Shown here: one piece after another, positions 41,383-52,676 of the stretch
Position numbering within the stretch: position 1 is the stretch's first letter
How the letters are laid out: the number at the start of each line of letters is the position of its first letter
NCBI RefSeq assembly: GCF_012939995.1
Contig: NZ_SPMZ01000009.1
Span: forward strand, 1 to 64,000
Direction: 5' to 3'
DNA: 64,000 nt
Origin: Candidatus Competibacter phosphatis
GTDB lineage: Bacteria > Pseudomonadota > Gammaproteobacteria > Competibacterales > Competibacteraceae
Notes under the pieces: model-generated
What the model saw: only the letters and a program-made list of their open reading frames with translations
Databases searched by the model: none
What the model was told of the DNA's origin: nothing
Translations under genes and position numbers: made by a program

Positions 41383-42828
41383 TCAGGCTTGCGTACCGCC
41401 CACGGTCAACGATTCGATCTTCAGGGTCGGCTGACCGACCCCCACCGGCACGCTCTGCCCGTCCTTGCCGCAGGTGCCGACCCCGGCATCGAGCTTCAGA
41501 TCGTTACCGACCATCGAAACCTTGGTCAGCACGTCCGGACCGTTGCCGATCAGGGTGGCGCCCTTGACCGGGCGGGTGACGCGACCGTTTTCGATCAGAT
41601 AAGCCTCGCTGGCCGAGAACACGAACTTGCCGGAGGTGATGTCCACTTGGCCGCCACCGAAGTTGACGGCGTACAGCCCTCGCTCCACTGAGGCGACGAT
41701 CTCCGCCGGGTCGTGCTCGCCCGGCAGCATGTAGGTGTTGGTCATCCGTGGCAGCGGCAGGTGGGCGTAGGACTCGCGGCGACCGTTGCCGGTCGGCGTA
41801 GCCTTCATCAATCGGGCATTGAGCTTGTCCTGCAAATAGCCCTTGAGCACCCCGCGCTCGATCAGCGTGGTGCACTGAGTCGGGGTGCCCTCGTCGTCGA
41901 TGTTCAAGGAGCCGCGCCGGCTGGCCAGGGTGCCGTCGTCCACCACTGTGCACAGCGAGGTGGCGACCCGCTCGCCGATCCGCCCGCTGAAGGCCGAGGT
42001 ACCCTTGCGATTGAAATCGCCCTCCAGCCCGTGACCGATGGCCTCGTGCAGCAAGACACCCGGCCAGCCCGGTCCCAGCACCACGGTCATGGTTCCGGCC
42101 GGAGCGGGAACGGCCTCCAGGTTGATCAGCGCCTGCCGCACCGCTTCCCGCGCGTGCCCCAAGGCGCGATCCTGATCGAGGAACCAGCCGTAGCCGACTC
42201 GGCCACCGCCACCGGAACCGCCCTGCTCGCGACGGCCGTCGTGTTCGACGATCACGCTCACGTTCAGCCGCACCAGCGGTCGCACGTCGCCGGCCAGCGT
42301 GCCGTCGCTGCCGGCGATCAGGATCGTGTCCCGCACGGCGGCCAGGCTAACCATGACCTGGGTCACGCGCGGGTCCTGACGACGCGCCTCGGCGTCCACC
42401 GCTTCCAGCAAGCAGACCTTGGCGTCGGCCGACAGCGTTTCCAGCGGATCGAGCGGTTCGTAAAGCGCCGGCCGTTGGGTGGAACGCCAGACCTGCAAGC
42501 GAGTACCGCCGCCATCCCGAGCGATGGCGCGGGCGGCGGTGGCCGCTTCCAGCAACGCCGGCAACACGATCTCGTCGGAATAGGCAAAGCCGGTTTTCTC
42601 GCCGCTTGTCGCCCGGACACCGACACCCTGCTGGATGGCGTGGCTGGCGTTCTTGACCTGTCCGTCCTCCAGTCCCCAGGATTCGGCGCGGCGCTGCTGA
42701 AAATACAGGTCGCCGCCGTCGATGGCGTGGCCCAACAGACAGGACAGGGTTCGATGCAAGGCGTCCTCGCCGAGACCGGCGGGTGCGAGCAGTTGTTGGC
42801 GGGCGAGGGCCAGCGTATCGGTCGTCAT
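41383..42828 (-). CDS. tldD: Metalloprotease TldD
   Basis: TldD is the zinc-protease subunit of the TldD/TldE complex. The 481 aa include the metal site [18 protein letters not shown] with its HExxxH, and [20 protein letters not shown]. The C-terminal [20 protein letters not shown] is usual. Two ATG codons stand side by side at 42831 and 42828. I chose the second because GAGG lies four to five bases upstream of it and only one or two before the first. Confidence 0.95.
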   Translation of the reverse strand: MTTDTLALARQQLLAPAGLGEDALHRTLSCLLGHAIDGGDLYFQQRRAESWGLEDGQVKNASHAIQQGVGVRATSGEKTGFAYSDEIVLPALLEAATAARAIARDGGGTRLQVWRSTQRPALYEPLDPLETLSADAKVCLLEAVDAEARRQDPRVTQVMVSLAAVRDTILIAGSDGTLAGDVRPLVRLNVSVIVEHDGRREQGGSGGGGRVGYGWFLDQDRALGHAREAVRQALINLEAVPAPAGTMTVVLGPGWPGVLLHEAIGHGLEGDFNRKGTSAFSGRIGERVATSLCTVVDDGTLASRRGSLNIDDEGTPTQCTTLIERGVLKGYLQDKLNARLMKATPTGNGRRESYAHLPLPRMTNTYMLPGEHDPAEIVASVERGLYAVNFGGGQVDITSGKFVFSASEAYLIENGRVTRPVKGATLIGNGPDVLTKVSMVGNDLKLDAGVGTCGKDGQSVPVGVGQPTLKIESLTVGGTQA

Positions 42829-42835
42829 CATTTCC

Positions 42836-43675
42836 TCAAGTTTCGCAGTGCACACGATGTTCTAGGACCGGGAATTGCCGTCGAACGTTCTCCAGCCGCT
42901 CCCGGTCGAATTCGGCCAGCACCACGCCCGGCCCGTGTGGCAAGCGGTCGAGGATCGCACCCCACGGGTCGATGATCAGACTGTCGCCATGGGTCTCGCG
43001 GCCGTTGGCGTGCCGGCCACCCTGGGCGGAGGCGATCACGTAGCATTGATTTTCGATGGCGCGTGCCCGCAACAGCGTTTCCCAGTGCGCCAATCCGGTG
43101 GCGGCGGTGAATGCCGCCGGCAGGGCCAGAATTTCCATGCCGCGCTCCATCAGGGCGCGAAACTGCTCGGGAAAGCGCAGGTCGTAGCACACCGCCAACC
43201 CCAGCCGACCCAATGGCGTCTCGGCAAAAACGTAGCGGTCGCCCGGTTCGATGGTGGCCGACTCGGCGTAACGCTCCCGGCTGCCCACCACCTGCACGTC
43301 GAACAGATGCACCTTGTCGTAGCGGGCCACCCGCTGGCCGCGATCGTCGAACAGCAGGCAGGCCGCGCGCACTCGCCGCGCGTCGCCGGCGGTCCGCAGC
43401 GGGATCGTGCCTCCAATCAGCCACAGCCGGTGACGAGCGGCCTGTTCGGCCAGAAAAGATTGAATCAGCCCATCGCCTTCCGTTTCCCGCGCCGCCACTT
43501 TTTCCTCTTCGCGACGGCCCATCAGGGCAAAATTCTCTGGCAGCACCGCTAGTCGAGCGCCTTGGTCGGCGGCTCGGGCCAGCAGTTCGGCGGCGGTAGC
43601 CAGATTTTCGGCGACATCGGGTCCGGAAACCATTTGGATGGCGGCCATGCGCGGCATGTCGGGCACCTCGTTCAT
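42836..43675 (-). CDS. Nit2-like carbon-nitrogen hydrolase
   Basis: A nitrilase-superfamily amidohydrolase of 279 aa. The catalytic triad is visible: Glu in [11 protein letters not shown], Lys in [10 protein letters not shown], Cys in [11 protein letters not shown]. It is most like the Nit2/deaminated-glutathione amidase group, which repairs side products of transaminases. Its gene overlaps yhdP by four bases upstream and tldD follows at once. This place between yhdP and tldD is common in gammaproteobacteria. Confidence 0.9.
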   Translation of the reverse strand: MNEVPDMPRMAAIQMVSGPDVAENLATAAELLARAADQGARLAVLPENFALMGRREEEKVAARETEGDGLIQSFLAEQAARHRLWLIGGTIPLRTAGDARRVRAACLLFDDRGQRVARYDKVHLFDVQVVGSRERYAESATIEPGDRYVFAETPLGRLGLAVCYDLRFPEQFRALMERGMEILALPAAFTAATGLAHWETLLRARAIENQCYVIASAQGGRHANGRETHGDSLIIDPWGAILDRLPHGPGVVLAEFDRERLENVRRQFPVLEHRVHCET

Positions 43676-46600
43676 TGGTCGCCCACGAGCTTTTTGGGCG
43701 AGGTGGCGGGCGATGGTTCCCGCAGCGGTTCCAACACCGGATCTTCCCAGGAGCCGGTCAGCGTATAACGGTAGCGGGTTGCTTGTTCGATGCCTTTTTG
43801 CAGCAAGCGTTCAGCGACCAGCACCGCCGCGCCGATCGCCGGGCCACCAGCCAACGCACCCGCGACCGGCAAAGCGCCACCCAAATTCGGCGTCACCGTG
43901 ATCTGCTGGTCGTAATCACGGTCCCGCAATCCGGTCCGGCCCCGGATATCGATCCGCGCGGCCGGCGCTTCGACCGTGAGATCGTCGGTGAAGGCTTGCC
44001 CATGCTTGAAAACGAATTCGCCGGTGATCTGATCGAAACTGGTCCCTGGCTGGAACAGATCGCTGAAATCGAGACTTAGGCGCCGCATGATGTTCTGCAA
44101 ACTAAATAACCCGACCACCCGACCCAAACCCGGATCGATGTTGAGCAACTGTCCTGAGTCGATGTGAAATTTCAGACTGCCATCCATGCGCTCCAGAGTG
44201 AAGGCGGGCAACTCCCCCGCCCACTCGGCGCGTAGTTCCGCTTCGGTCTCACCGCCGGTGATACCGGTATCCCGATAGCCGAATGCCGCCAGGGTTTCTC
44301 CCAACGTCTGGCTCCACAAGGTCGCTCGCAACTGGGCAAGCTGACCGCCGAGGGTCCAGTGCCATTCGCCACTGGCGGTGAAATGCTGCCATTCGGAATT
44401 CAGGTCCATCTCGGACAGGCGAACACCGCTCTCCATCGGCATGACGACCACCCGTAACCGGCCCAGAGCTTTGTCGTCCAATCGAAACTCACTGGCGGTC
44501 AGCACCAGCGGCGGCAAGTGACGCGGATCGGAGGCAACGGACGGGCGGGCAACGGCGTCCTTCTCCAGCTCTCGCCGCCACGATAAGCGCTGCAACGCCG
44601 CGTTGATCGGCTGCGTTGGAGTCGGCTGATCTGGCAAGGTAAGACGCCCAGCCAGCTCATTGCTCTCCAGTTCGACTTGTAGGCCGCCATTCCGGCGGGT
44701 CGCTCCCATTTTCAGCCGGGTCACCGAATGATCGCCGATCGTCAACTCACCGATTTGAGCATCGATACCCTGTAACAAGCCCCACCATGTCGCAGGTTTT
44801 CGTTCATCACCGGCGGTGGAATTGGTCGAATCGGGAGTGGCGTTGGGCCAATCCAGTCGCCAACGCGGCAGATCGGCGACAATGAACAAGCCCGACGCCT
44901 CCGGCAATTGAGCCGCGCCAGCATTGATGCGGAGCTCACCCCGATCCAGTCGAAGTTGTTGCGGATAACCGTCCAAGGCCAACACCGCCCGCACGTTCGC
45001 GTCGTATTTCAGGTCCAATTCCAGGGTATCACGCTCGCGCGGACGCACGGTCAGGGCGAAGGGGCGAGCCTGGTCGGCATCCTTGCCAAAGGGTTCCGGC
45101 AACCGGATAGCGGTGCCACGCAAATCCGAACTAAGGCTCAAAGTAAAAGCGGATTTCAGATTGTTCTGCTTGTCCTGACCGGTTGGAACCGTCAGCACGG
45201 CTTTCCAGAGGCTCTTGCCGTCGATAAACGACTCCACTCCCACAGGCTTTCCGGTGAAGGTTTGCGGTTCCAAGCAGCCTTGCAATTGGCCACGCAATTC
45301 GCGGTGACCCACATCGTCGATCAAATCCAGGTCGATCCGAACCGGCTCTCCGCGCAGCAGCGCCCGCACGTCCTCGGCTTTCAGGTCGGTTTCCGTAAAC
45401 GCCACTTCGCCCTTCAGCCGACTGAATTCGAGCGTCCGGGATGGCAAGGCCACGCTATTGTCCGACAAATCGATCCGCCCGCGCGCGTGGCTGGGCCGCG
45501 AGTCGGCTGGAACGGCGAGTTCGAACTCCACGGTATTGCGGCCGGCGATCCGCAAATCCGGCAGATCGTCGCCCAGCTCCTGGCCGATCGGACTCTCTCT
45601 GAGCCCGCGCCACAAACTGGCGCCGGGTCCATCGATCCGCCCCTTGGCCTGGGCAACCACCTTCTCAAGATCGTCGATCCAGACCGCGAGATTTTCGATC
45701 TTGGCATTGAGCAGGCGACCGGCGCCGGGCTCCATCTCGATCCGCATGCCGCGATTGCGAAACGTCACGCTCCCCCGCAATCCTTCCAACCGGGGCCAAC
45801 CGGGCGCGTAGTTCACCACCGCATCCTCGATCCGAAAGTGGGTCTCGAACAAACCTTCGTCGCGGTCGAAAGGGAAATGGGCCGGCGGGCCGCGCAAAAG
45901 CAGATCGCCGGCCACCACCCGACCGCCGACCAGCGCCTGATCCAGCCAGGCGATCCCCGCGGGCGGAATCACCGTCACCGGCAGGTAGCGCCGCGCCTGG
46001 TCGCGCCCGATGCGGACATCCCGATAATGCCCACGCAAATCCAGCACCGGCTCGCCCCGATCGGGCAAGGTGACGCTACCCCAAAACCGCCCGTTGAAAT
46101 CGGGGTTGGCCATCTCCAGACTGGCGCTGTCGAGCCGCAATCCGTCCATATCGCGTTGCCAGACGATCGTCCCGTGCAAGCGGTCGAGGTCAAGCGGGAG
46201 CCGTAGCAAACCGGCGGTATCGATCCGGACCCGCTGGCTGTCCAGCTCAAGCTGGCCTCGCGCCGGGGAAAAGGTCAACAGGCCGGTCAGGTTGTCGAAT
46301 CCCGGCAAGCCATGGGTCGATCGTCCGGCCACTCCGTGCAAGCGCGCGGTCGCCGCATAGGTATCGAAACCGGACTCGGCTTCCAACGCGATTTCCGGCA
46401 AGTCGCCACGCGGATCAAGCGACGCCAGCCAGTTTCGGGCCGACTCGTCCAGCCACGGCGTCACCCAGGCCAGCACGTCCTGAACACGCCAGTCGCGGCC
46501 TTCCCCGCGCCAGCGCTCACCGGCGCGGCTCAGCTCGAAACAGGGTTGCGCCTCGCCCTGGGAATGACCATCGCCAAACCGGGTCTGGCCCCGCAAGCGC

Positions 46601-47556
46601 CAACCGGCATCCTGTGTATTCCACTCGAAATCCAGTTCACTGTCCGGCGTCGCCGCCAACCAGGACGCCAACAAAGCGGTACGCGGCTCGGGCTTCAAAC
46701 GCGCTTGTCGCACGCGCAACTGACCTTGTAAGCGGACGGGACGCCAGTCCCGCCAGTCGCCGCTGACCACCAATCCGACTTGGCCGGCGCTGAACGGTAA
46801 GGGTAACGGCCAGCCCGCCAGACTCAAACGACCGGCCTCGAACCGAAAGGTCCCTCGCCCAGCCTCGGGATCGGCATCGTCGACGCGTTGCCGCTCCACA
46901 TTCAATTGCAAGCGGTCGCCCAAGCCGGACGGCAACTCGGCGGTGAAAGTCAGTCGCTGACCTTCGGCGGTGTCCCGCACCTGAAAATAGGGACGCAGAA
47001 TGTTGATCGCCCCGCCATCCAGGCGGCGCACGGTCAACCGCTCGCCGATGATGTCCAGCCGATGCACGGCGAACAGCCAGCGGGCGGCTTTCTCCAAGGG
47101 TGACGTGGCATTTTCGGAATCGGCATTCGCCCGCAGTCGCAAGGCTCCATCCGGCCCCTGCTCCAAGGTCAGGTTCAAACCCTCCAGCCGGACTTGGCCG
47201 AACGCCGGCCGCCATTCCCGCAGCGAACGCCACAGGTTCAGGCTCACCGTCGCCTGGGCGAAACTGGCCCAGGCAGCGCTGCTGTCGGGATCGCGCAGGC
47301 CGACGTCCCGCAATCGCAACCGAAGCCGCCAACCATCCCGAACCGCATCCACCGACCCGATCCGTACCGGTGTCCGCAGCGCTTCTCCCAAAGCATCCGC
47401 CAGTGGCTCACGGTAGTCGTTCAAACGCGGCAGCAGCCACCATTGCCCGAACGCCAGCAATAGTAGCAACGGCAACAACAGCGCCAGAATCAGCCGACGC
47501 GCCCACCGCAGGGTCCGCCGCGTCGTGCCGGCCGCATGCCAAAACCCTTGGCTCAC
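43672..47556 (-). CDS. yhdP: YhdP family AsmA-like envelope protein
   Basis: A 1294-aa protein of the AsmA-like family, which bridges the periplasm and is held to help move phospholipids to the outer membrane (known for YhdP of E. coli). An N-terminal basic stretch and one membrane helix (LILALLLPLLLLLAFGQWWL, about residues 22-41) anchor it in the inner membrane. The rest is beta-rich periplasmic sequence. The C-terminal AsmA-like domain shows GLFSLQNIMRRLSLDFSDLF and TGEFVFKHGQ. It overlaps rng and nit2 by four bases each, so all three are translationally linked. Confidence 0.93.
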   Translation of the reverse strand: MSQGFWHAAGTTRRTLRWARRLILALLLPLLLLLAFGQWWLLPRLNDYREPLADALGEALRTPVRIGSVDAVRDGWRLRLRLRDVGLRDPDSSAAWASFAQATVSLNLWRSLREWRPAFGQVRLEGLNLTLEQGPDGALRLRANADSENATSPLEKAARWLFAVHRLDIIGERLTVRRLDGGAINILRPYFQVRDTAEGQRLTFTAELPSGLGDRLQLNVERQRVDDADPEAGRGTFRFEAGRLSLAGWPLPLPFSAGQVGLVVSGDWRDWRPVRLQGQLRVRQARLKPEPRTALLASWLAATPDSELDFEWNTQDAGWRLRGQTRFGDGHSQGEAQPCFELSRAGERWRGEGRDWRVQDVLAWVTPWLDESARNWLASLDPRGDLPEIALEAESGFDTYAATARLHGVAGRSTHGLPGFDNLTGLLTFSPARGQLELDSQRVRIDTAGLLRLPLDLDRLHGTIVWQRDMDGLRLDSASLEMANPDFNGRFWGSVTLPDRGEPVLDLRGHYRDVRIGRDQARRYLPVTVIPPAGIAWLDQALVGGRVVAGDLLLRGPPAHFPFDRDEGLFETHFRIEDAVVNYAPGWPRLEGLRGSVTFRNRGMRIEMEPGAGRLLNAKIENLAVWIDDLEKVVAQAKGRIDGPGASLWRGLRESPIGQELGDDLPDLRIAGRNTVEFELAVPADSRPSHARGRIDLSDNSVALPSRTLEFSRLKGEVAFTETDLKAEDVRALLRGEPVRIDLDLIDDVGHRELRGQLQGCLEPQTFTGKPVGVESFIDGKSLWKAVLTVPTGQDKQNNLKSAFTLSLSSDLRGTAIRLPEPFGKDADQARPFALTVRPRERDTLELDLKYDANVRAVLALDGYPQQLRLDRGELRINAGAAQLPEASGLFIVADLPRWRLDWPNATPDSTNSTAGDERKPATWWGLLQGIDAQIGELTIGDHSVTRLKMGATRRNGGLQVELESNELAGRLTLPDQPTPTQPINAALQRLSWRRELEKDAVARPSVASDPRHLPPLVLTASEFRLDDKALGRLRVVVMPMESGVRLSEMDLNSEWQHFTASGEWHWTLGGQLAQLRATLWSQTLGETLAAFGYRDTGITGGETEAELRAEWAGELPAFTLERMDGSLKFHIDSGQLLNIDPGLGRVVGLFSLQNIMRRLSLDFSDLFQPGTSFDQITGEFVFKHGQAFTDDLTVEAPAARIDIRGRTGLRDRDYDQQITVTPNLGGALPVAGALAGGPAIGAAVLVAERLLQKGIEQATRYRYTLTGSWEDPVLEPLREPSPATSPKKLVGDQ

Positions 47557-49046
47557 ATCAACACCACGTCATACTGCTCGCGGGTGTAGAGGGCTTCCGC
47601 CTGGAATTTGATGGGAATACCGATAAAGGCCTCCAGTTGCGCCACGCTGGTGGATTCCTGGTCCAGCATGGCGTCCACCACATCCGGCGCGGCCAGCACC
47701 ATGAACTGACGCGGCGAATATTGGCGGGCTTCGCGCAACAGTTCGCGGAAGATGTCGTAGCATACCGTCTCGGCGGTCTTGATCGAGCCCCGACCGTTGC
47801 ACAAGGGGCACGGCTCGCACAACACCTGTTCCAGGCTCTCCCGGGTGCGCTTGCGGGTCATTTCCACCAGACCGAGCGGCGATACCTGCGAGATGTGGCT
47901 CTTGGCGCGATCTTTTTCCAGATGTTTCTCCAACGCCTTGAACACCGCCTGACGGTGTTCCTCGCTGGCCATGTCGATGAAGTCGAGGATGATGATCCCG
48001 CCCAGATTGCGCAGCCGCAATTGCCGGGCGATGGCGGAGGCGGCCTCCAGATTGGTCTTAAAGATGGTTTCCTCAAGATTGCGATGTCCCACGTAGGCGC
48101 CAGTGTTGACGTCGATGGTGGTCATCGCCTCGGTCTGATCGACGATGAGGTAGCCGCCGGACTTGAGCGGCACCTTCTTGCTTAGCGCCCGCTGGATCTC
48201 GTCCTCGATGCCGTACAGTTCGAAAATCGGCCGTTCGCCGGGATAGTGCTCCAGGCGCGGCACCATCTCCGGCACGAACTTGTCGGCGAACTCCAGCATC
48301 CGCTGGCAGGTTTCGCGCGAATCGACGCGCATTCTCTCGACACTGTCGCCGACGAAATCGCGCAACACCCGCAGGATCAGGGGCAGATCCTCGTACAGGG
48401 TCGCAATGCCGCTGGTCTCCTTGATCCGCTCCCGGATCGAACCCCACAAGCGTTGCAGAAACTGCATATCTGCCCGCAGCGCCCAGGGCTCCGCGCCTTC
48501 TGCGGCGGTGCGCACGATGTAGCCACCGCCGAACTCGGCCCGGAAAACATTGATCATTTCCTTGAGCCGCTGCCGCTCGCGCTCGCCGTCGATCTTGACC
48601 GACACCCCCGCCATGTCCGAATCGGCCAGGAACACCAGGAAGCGGGACGGCAGAGTGATATGCGTAGTCAACCGCGCGCCCTTGGTGCCGATCGGGTCCT
48701 TGATCACCTGCACCACCAATTCCTGATTCTCGCGCACCAGTTCGGTAATGACCGGCCAGCGTTCGCCGGCGACCGCTCCCCCTTCGACCATGGTTTCTGG
48801 ACGGATATCGGAAACGTGCAGGAACGCGGCTCGCTCCAGGCCGACGTCCACGAACGCCGCCTCCATGCCGGGCAATACCCGACAGACTCGCCCCTTGTAG
48901 ATGTTACCGACCAACCCGCGCCGGCCGACTCGTTCGAGCAGGATTTCCTGCAGGACGCCGTTCTCGACCACGGCGACTCGGGTTTCGCGGGGCGTCACGT
49001 TGATCAGAATTTCGTCGCCCGTGCCGCCTTCGGCGCGTGTGGCCAT
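47553..49046 (-). CDS. rng: Ribonuclease G
   Basis: RNase G is an endoribonuclease that matures the 5' end of 16S rRNA and degrades some mRNAs. The 497 aa have an S1 domain from about residue 40 (RRGLVGNIYKGRVCRVLPGM). The catalytic Asp residues are in TTIDVNTGAYVG and IILDFIDMASEEHR. The Zn-link is CPLCNGRGSIKT. There is no long C-terminal scaffold as in RNase E. It starts about 35 bases after maf and overlaps yhdP by four. Confidence 0.96.
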   Translation of the reverse strand: MATRAEGGTGDEILINVTPRETRVAVVENGVLQEILLERVGRRGLVGNIYKGRVCRVLPGMEAAFVDVGLERAAFLHVSDIRPETMVEGGAVAGERWPVITELVRENQELVVQVIKDPIGTKGARLTTHITLPSRFLVFLADSDMAGVSVKIDGERERQRLKEMINVFRAEFGGGYIVRTAAEGAEPWALRADMQFLQRLWGSIRERIKETSGIATLYEDLPLILRVLRDFVGDSVERMRVDSRETCQRMLEFADKFVPEMVPRLEHYPGERPIFELYGIEDEIQRALSKKVPLKSGGYLIVDQTEAMTTIDVNTGAYVGHRNLEETIFKTNLEAASAIARQLRLRNLGGIIILDFIDMASEEHRQAVFKALEKHLEKDRAKSHISQVSPLGLVEMTRKRTRESLEQVLCEPCPLCNGRGSIKTAETVCYDIFRELLREARQYSPRQFMVLAAPDVVDAMLDQESTSVAQLEAFIGIPIKFQAEALYTREQYDVVLM

Positions 49047-49080
49047 GAATGGTCGTTCCCGTCAGGAGATGAAAGTAATG

Positions 49081-49665
49081 TTAGAGAGGGAGGATGCCGA
49101 ACTCTCGCAGCAGTTCGGCGGTTTCGAACAGCGGTAGTCCCATCACCCCGGAGTAGCTGCCGCGCAACTCCACGACGAAGGCCGCCGCTCGCCCTTGAAT
49201 GCCGTAGCCGCCGGCCTTGTCCCTCGGTTCGCCGCTGTCCCAGTAAGTCTCGCATTCCGCCGGCGACAGATCCCGGAAGCGAACCCGGCTTTCCTGGATC
49301 TTGAACGCGTCGCGCGCCTCGGTGGCCAAGGCCACCGCGCTCAAGACCCGATGCTCCCGCCCGGACAAGCGCGCCAGCATCGCCAAGCCCTCGTCCCGGT
49401 CGTCGGGTTTACCGAGAATCGCGTCGTCCACCACCACCGCTGTGTCCGCGCCCAGCACCGGCGCGGGTCTGCGTCGGCCCAATGCGCACACGCCCGCTTC
49501 CGCCTTGGCCCGCGCCAGTCGAGCCACGTAGGCGTGGGGTGTCTCATTCGGCAGCGGCGTCTCGTCCACCGCAACCGGCAACAAACGGTAGGCAACGCCG
49601 ATCTGACGCAGCAGTTCGCGACGGCGAGGGGAAGCGGAAGCCAGATAGATTTGGAAGGTGGCCAT
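49081..49665 (-). CDS. maf: Maf family nucleotide pyrophosphatase
   Basis: Maf proteins hydrolyse non-canonical or normal nucleoside triphosphates such as dTTP or UTP; this one is most like YhdE. The 194 aa begin [19 protein letters not shown] with the phosphate-binding SxSPRR motif. [15 protein letters not shown] and [14 protein letters not shown] follow. ATG 49665 is used because it begins the homology and leaves one base after the rlmH stop; an in-frame GTG at 49674 is possible. Confidence 0.93.
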   Translation of the reverse strand: MATFQIYLASASPRRRELLRQIGVAYRLLPVAVDETPLPNETPHAYVARLARAKAEAGVCALGRRRPAPVLGADTAVVVDDAILGKPDDRDEGLAMLARLSGREHRVLSAVALATEARDAFKIQESRVRFRDLSPAECETYWDSGEPRDKAGGYGIQGRAAAFVVELRGSYSGVMGLPLFETAELLREFGILPL

Positions 49666-49666
49666 G

Positions 49667-50137
49667 TCAGGCACGGTGGTAGGGATGATGATGCAGCAGG
49701 CTCCAGGCCCGATAAAGCTGTTCGGCCAGCACCACCCGCACCAGCGGATGCGGCAAGGTCAGCCGCGACAGCGCCCATAATCGCCCGGCGCGGGCATGAC
49801 AGGCCGGGTCCAACCCGTCAGGACCACCGACCAGCAGACTGAGATCGTGGCCCTCTCGCAGCCAACCGGCCAATTGTTCAGCCAGTTGCACGGTGCTCCA
49901 TTCCTGCCCCCGTTCGTCCAGGGCGATCACCTGGGACCCCGCCGGTATCGCCGCCAGCAAGCGTTCGCCCTCGGCGCGGACCAGACGCGCCAAATCGCTG
50001 TTCGCGCCACGCTTGCCGGGTGGAATTTCGACCAGGTTCAGCGCGCACTCCCGCGGCAACCGCCCGGCATATTCCTCATAACCGGCCTTGACCCAGCTCG
50101 GCATGCGGGTTCCCACGGCGAGCAGATGGATCTTCAT
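49667..50137 (-). CDS. rlmH: 23S rRNA pseudouridine1915 N3-methyltransferase RlmH
   Basis: RlmH is a SPOUT methyltransferase acting on helix 69 of 23S rRNA in the assembled 70S ribosome. The 156 aa have the normal length. Seen are [15 protein letters not shown], the SAM-knot region [13 protein letters not shown], and the C-terminal [20 protein letters not shown] with HHPYHR. ATG 50137 fits the family start. Its gene follows rsfS, the usual pair. Confidence 0.96.
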   Translation of the reverse strand: MKIHLLAVGTRMPSWVKAGYEEYAGRLPRECALNLVEIPPGKRGANSDLARLVRAEGERLLAAIPAGSQVIALDERGQEWSTVQLAEQLAGWLREGHDLSLLVGGPDGLDPACHARAGRLWALSRLTLPHPLVRVVLAEQLYRAWSLLHHHPYHRA

Positions 50138-50161
50138 GGGCACCGCGCCAGAATCGATTGC

Positions 50162-50515
50162 TCAATGTTCCAACGCCCTGACGGCATCCACCGACCACAA
50201 CTTCTCCAGATTGTAGAAATCGCGGGTCTGCGGCAACATGACGTGCAGCACGATGTCGTTCAAATCCACCAGCACCCATTCCGCCTCCCGCTGGCCTTCG
50301 ACGCCCAAGGGCCGTACGCCGACCGCCGCGCATTTTTCGATCACCTTATCAGCCAGCGCCTTGACCTGGCGGTTGGAGGAACCGCTAGCGATAACCATCA
50401 AGTCAGTGAAACTGGCGATCTCGCGCACATCCAGAATTTTGATGTCCTGAGCTTTCACCTCTTCCAGGGCAGCCACAACAATGTCTCGTAAAGCCTCAAG
50501 TTGCATGAATTTCAT
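50162..50515 (-). CDS. rsfS: Ribosome silencing factor RsfS
   Basis: RsfS binds protein L14 of the 50S subunit and blocks subunit joining when nutrients are scarce. The 117 aa show VVAALEEVKAQDIKILDVRE, then FTDLMVIASGSSNRQVKAL and EWVLVDLNDIVLHVM. All are typical. GAGGA upstream supports ATG 50515, six bases after the nadD stop; a second ATG nine bases in is possible. Confidence 0.95.
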   Translation of the reverse strand: MKFMQLEALRDIVVAALEEVKAQDIKILDVREIASFTDLMVIASGSSNRQVKALADKVIEKCAAVGVRPLGVEGQREAEWVLVDLNDIVLHVMLPQTRDFYNLEKLWSVDAVRALEH

Positions 50516-50521
50516 TGATCC

Positions 50522-51211
50522 TCATGAAGTCACGGAGGTCAGGGTAGGCAACGACCGGTACAGCGCCCGCTCGTGGATATGGGCCAGTGCCGTCTCCGGC
50601 AACAGAAAACGAGGCGACTGGCCACGCGCCAGCAAAGCGCGAATGTACGTCGCGGAGATGTCCAACTGGGTCACTGGCTGGAACAAGATACCGCCGGCAA
50701 GCCGCTGGCGTAGGGCGGCGGAGTCCGCCATGCGTGGGGCGATGAATTCCTCCAGTACCGGCACGAACGACTTCGACGGCCCAGGCCGTTGCATCACCAC
50801 GATGTGGGCGAACTGGCTCAATTCCCGCCAGCGATGCCAGGTGTGCAGTTCGCGGAAGGCATCGACGCCGACGATCAGACACAGGGGGATATCCTCGAAG
50901 TCCTCGCGCAACGAGGCCAGGGTATCCACCATATAGGAAGGTCCCTCCCGACGCAGTTCCCGATCGTCGACCACGAAGCCCGTTTGCCCGGCCGTGGCCA
51001 AACGCACCAGCGCCAGCCGCTGCTCGGCGGTGATTTGCGGCGCACCGCGATGCGCCGGAATCCGGCAGGGCACGAAGCGGATTTCCGCCAGATCCAGCGC
51101 CTCCAGCAACTCCAACGCCGGTCGCAGGTGACCGTAATGGATCGGGTCGAAGGTACCGCCCAGAACGCCGATGGGATGTGGACACGGCGGAAAACGGGGG
51201 GCCACCGGCAT
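50522..51211 (-). CDS. nadD: Nicotinate-nucleotide adenylyltransferase
   Basis: NadD makes deamido-NAD from nicotinate mononucleotide and ATP. The 229 aa have the nucleotidyltransferase motif GVLGGTFDPIHYGHLRPALE (HxGH) and the second motif LDISATYIRALLARG. The ATG at 51211 is preferred; a GTG at 51220 would add three residues. It lies about 130 bases after proA and starts the nadD-rsfS-rlmH-maf group. Confidence 0.94.
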   Translation of the reverse strand: MPVAPRFPPCPHPIGVLGGTFDPIHYGHLRPALELLEALDLAEIRFVPCRIPAHRGAPQITAEQRLALVRLATAGQTGFVVDDRELRREGPSYMVDTLASLREDFEDIPLCLIVGVDAFRELHTWHRWRELSQFAHIVVMQRPGPSKSFVPVLEEFIAPRMADSAALRQRLAGGILFQPVTQLDISATYIRALLARGQSPRFLLPETALAHIHERALYRSLPTLTSVTS

Positions 51212-51342
51212 TGAATTCACGGTTTATCTCGCTCGCCTGGTATTTCGCGCGCCGTACCCGCAAAAAATTCGATGGATGATCGGGTCATGATGACATCGTG
51301 GTCAGCCATGACCGTTCGCCCGGTGCTCGCAAATTTCACCCC

Positions 51343-52626
51343 TTATTCTCGAACATGCCCATCACCCAGCACCACGAACTTCAGGGTGGTCAAGCCCTCC
51401 GCGCCGACCGGGCCACGGGCATGCAGCTTATCGGTGCTGATGCCGATTTCCGCGCCCAAGCCATACTCGCCACCGTCGGCGAAGCGGGTGGAGGCGTTCA
51501 CCATCACCGAGCTGGAATCCACCTCGCGCAGAAAACGCCGTGCCCGACTGTAATCCTCAGTCACGATGGCGTCGGTGTGGGCGGAACCGTAGACGGCGAT
51601 ATGGTCCATGGCCTGGTCGATATCGTCGACGATCCGAACCGCCAGAATCGGCGCCAGATATTCCGCATACCAGTCTTCCTCGGTGGCCACCCCGATCTCC
51701 GGCAGCAGGTCGCGGGTCTGCGGACAACCGCGCAATTCCACGCCGGCCTCCCGGTAGCATCGACCCAGTTCGGGCAATACCCGGCCGGCGATACCCGTCG
51801 CCACCAGCAGGGTTTCCATGGTATTGCAGGTGCCGTAGCGTTGGGTCTTGGCGTTGTAGGCGATCGACACCGCCTTATCGGGATCGGCACGGTCGTCGAT
51901 GTAGACGTGGCAAACCCCGTCCAGATGTTTGATCACCGGCACCCGCGCCTCGCGGCTGATCCGCTCAATTAGGCTCTTGCCACCGCGCGGCACGATCACG
52001 TCCACGTATTCGGCCATGCCGATCAGCACACCGACGGCGGCGCGATCGGCGGTATCGACCACCTGTACCGCGTCGGCCGGCAAGCCAGCAGCGGCCAACC
52101 CTCGCTGGATGCAGGCAGCAATGGCGCGGTTGGAATGCAGTGCCTCGGAACCACCGCGCAGAATGGCGGCATTGCCGGCCTTCAAACAAAGCGCGGCGGC
52201 GTCGGCGGTTACGTTCGGCCGCGACTCGTAGATGATGCCGATCACCCCCAGCGGCACCCGCATTTGTCCCACCTGGATTCCCGATGGGCGGTATTTGAGG
52301 CCGGTGATTTCACCCACGGGATCGGGCTGGGCTGCGATTTCCCGCAGACCCTGGGCCATCGCCCGAATACCCTTGGGCGTCAGCTCCAAGCGGTCCAGCA
52401 GGGCAGCGTCCAACCCGTTGGCGCGGCCGGCGTCCATGTCCAGGCGATTGGCCGCCAGCAACCGTTCCTCGTCCACCTCCAGGGCGGCGGCGATGGCGAG
52501 CAGGGCGCCGTTCTTGGTCCGGGTCTCGGCGCGACCGACGACGCGGGACGCGGCACGGGCACGGCGGCCCACATCCAGCATGTAGCGCTCGATGGCGTTG
52601 GCGGTTTCCATGTGGGTATCGTTCAT
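51343..52626 (-). CDS. proA: Gamma-glutamyl phosphate reductase
   Basis: ProA reduces gamma-glutamyl phosphate to glutamate semialdehyde, the second step of proline synthesis. The 427 aa contain [49 protein letters not shown] and the catalytic Cys in [17 protein letters not shown] 52626 is chosen over a TTG six bases upstream. The partner proB is not in the window. Its place between nadD and holA is found in other gammaproteobacteria. Confidence 0.95.
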   Translation of the reverse strand: MNDTHMETANAIERYMLDVGRRARAASRVVGRAETRTKNGALLAIAAALEVDEERLLAANRLDMDAGRANGLDAALLDRLELTPKGIRAMAQGLREIAAQPDPVGEITGLKYRPSGIQVGQMRVPLGVIGIIYESRPNVTADAAALCLKAGNAAILRGGSEALHSNRAIAACIQRGLAAAGLPADAVQVVDTADRAAVGVLIGMAEYVDVIVPRGGKSLIERISREARVPVIKHLDGVCHVYIDDRADPDKAVSIAYNAKTQRYGTCNTMETLLVATGIAGRVLPELGRCYREAGVELRGCPQTRDLLPEIGVATEEDWYAEYLAPILAVRIVDDIDQAMDHIAVYGSAHTDAIVTEDYSRARRFLREVDSSSVMVNASTRFADGGEYGLGAEIGISTDKLHARGPVGAEGLTTLKFVVLGDGHVRE

Positions 52627-52676
52627 CGGCAAAGCGTCCTCATGACCGACGCCGCCTCAAGCGCCGGGCTATGACA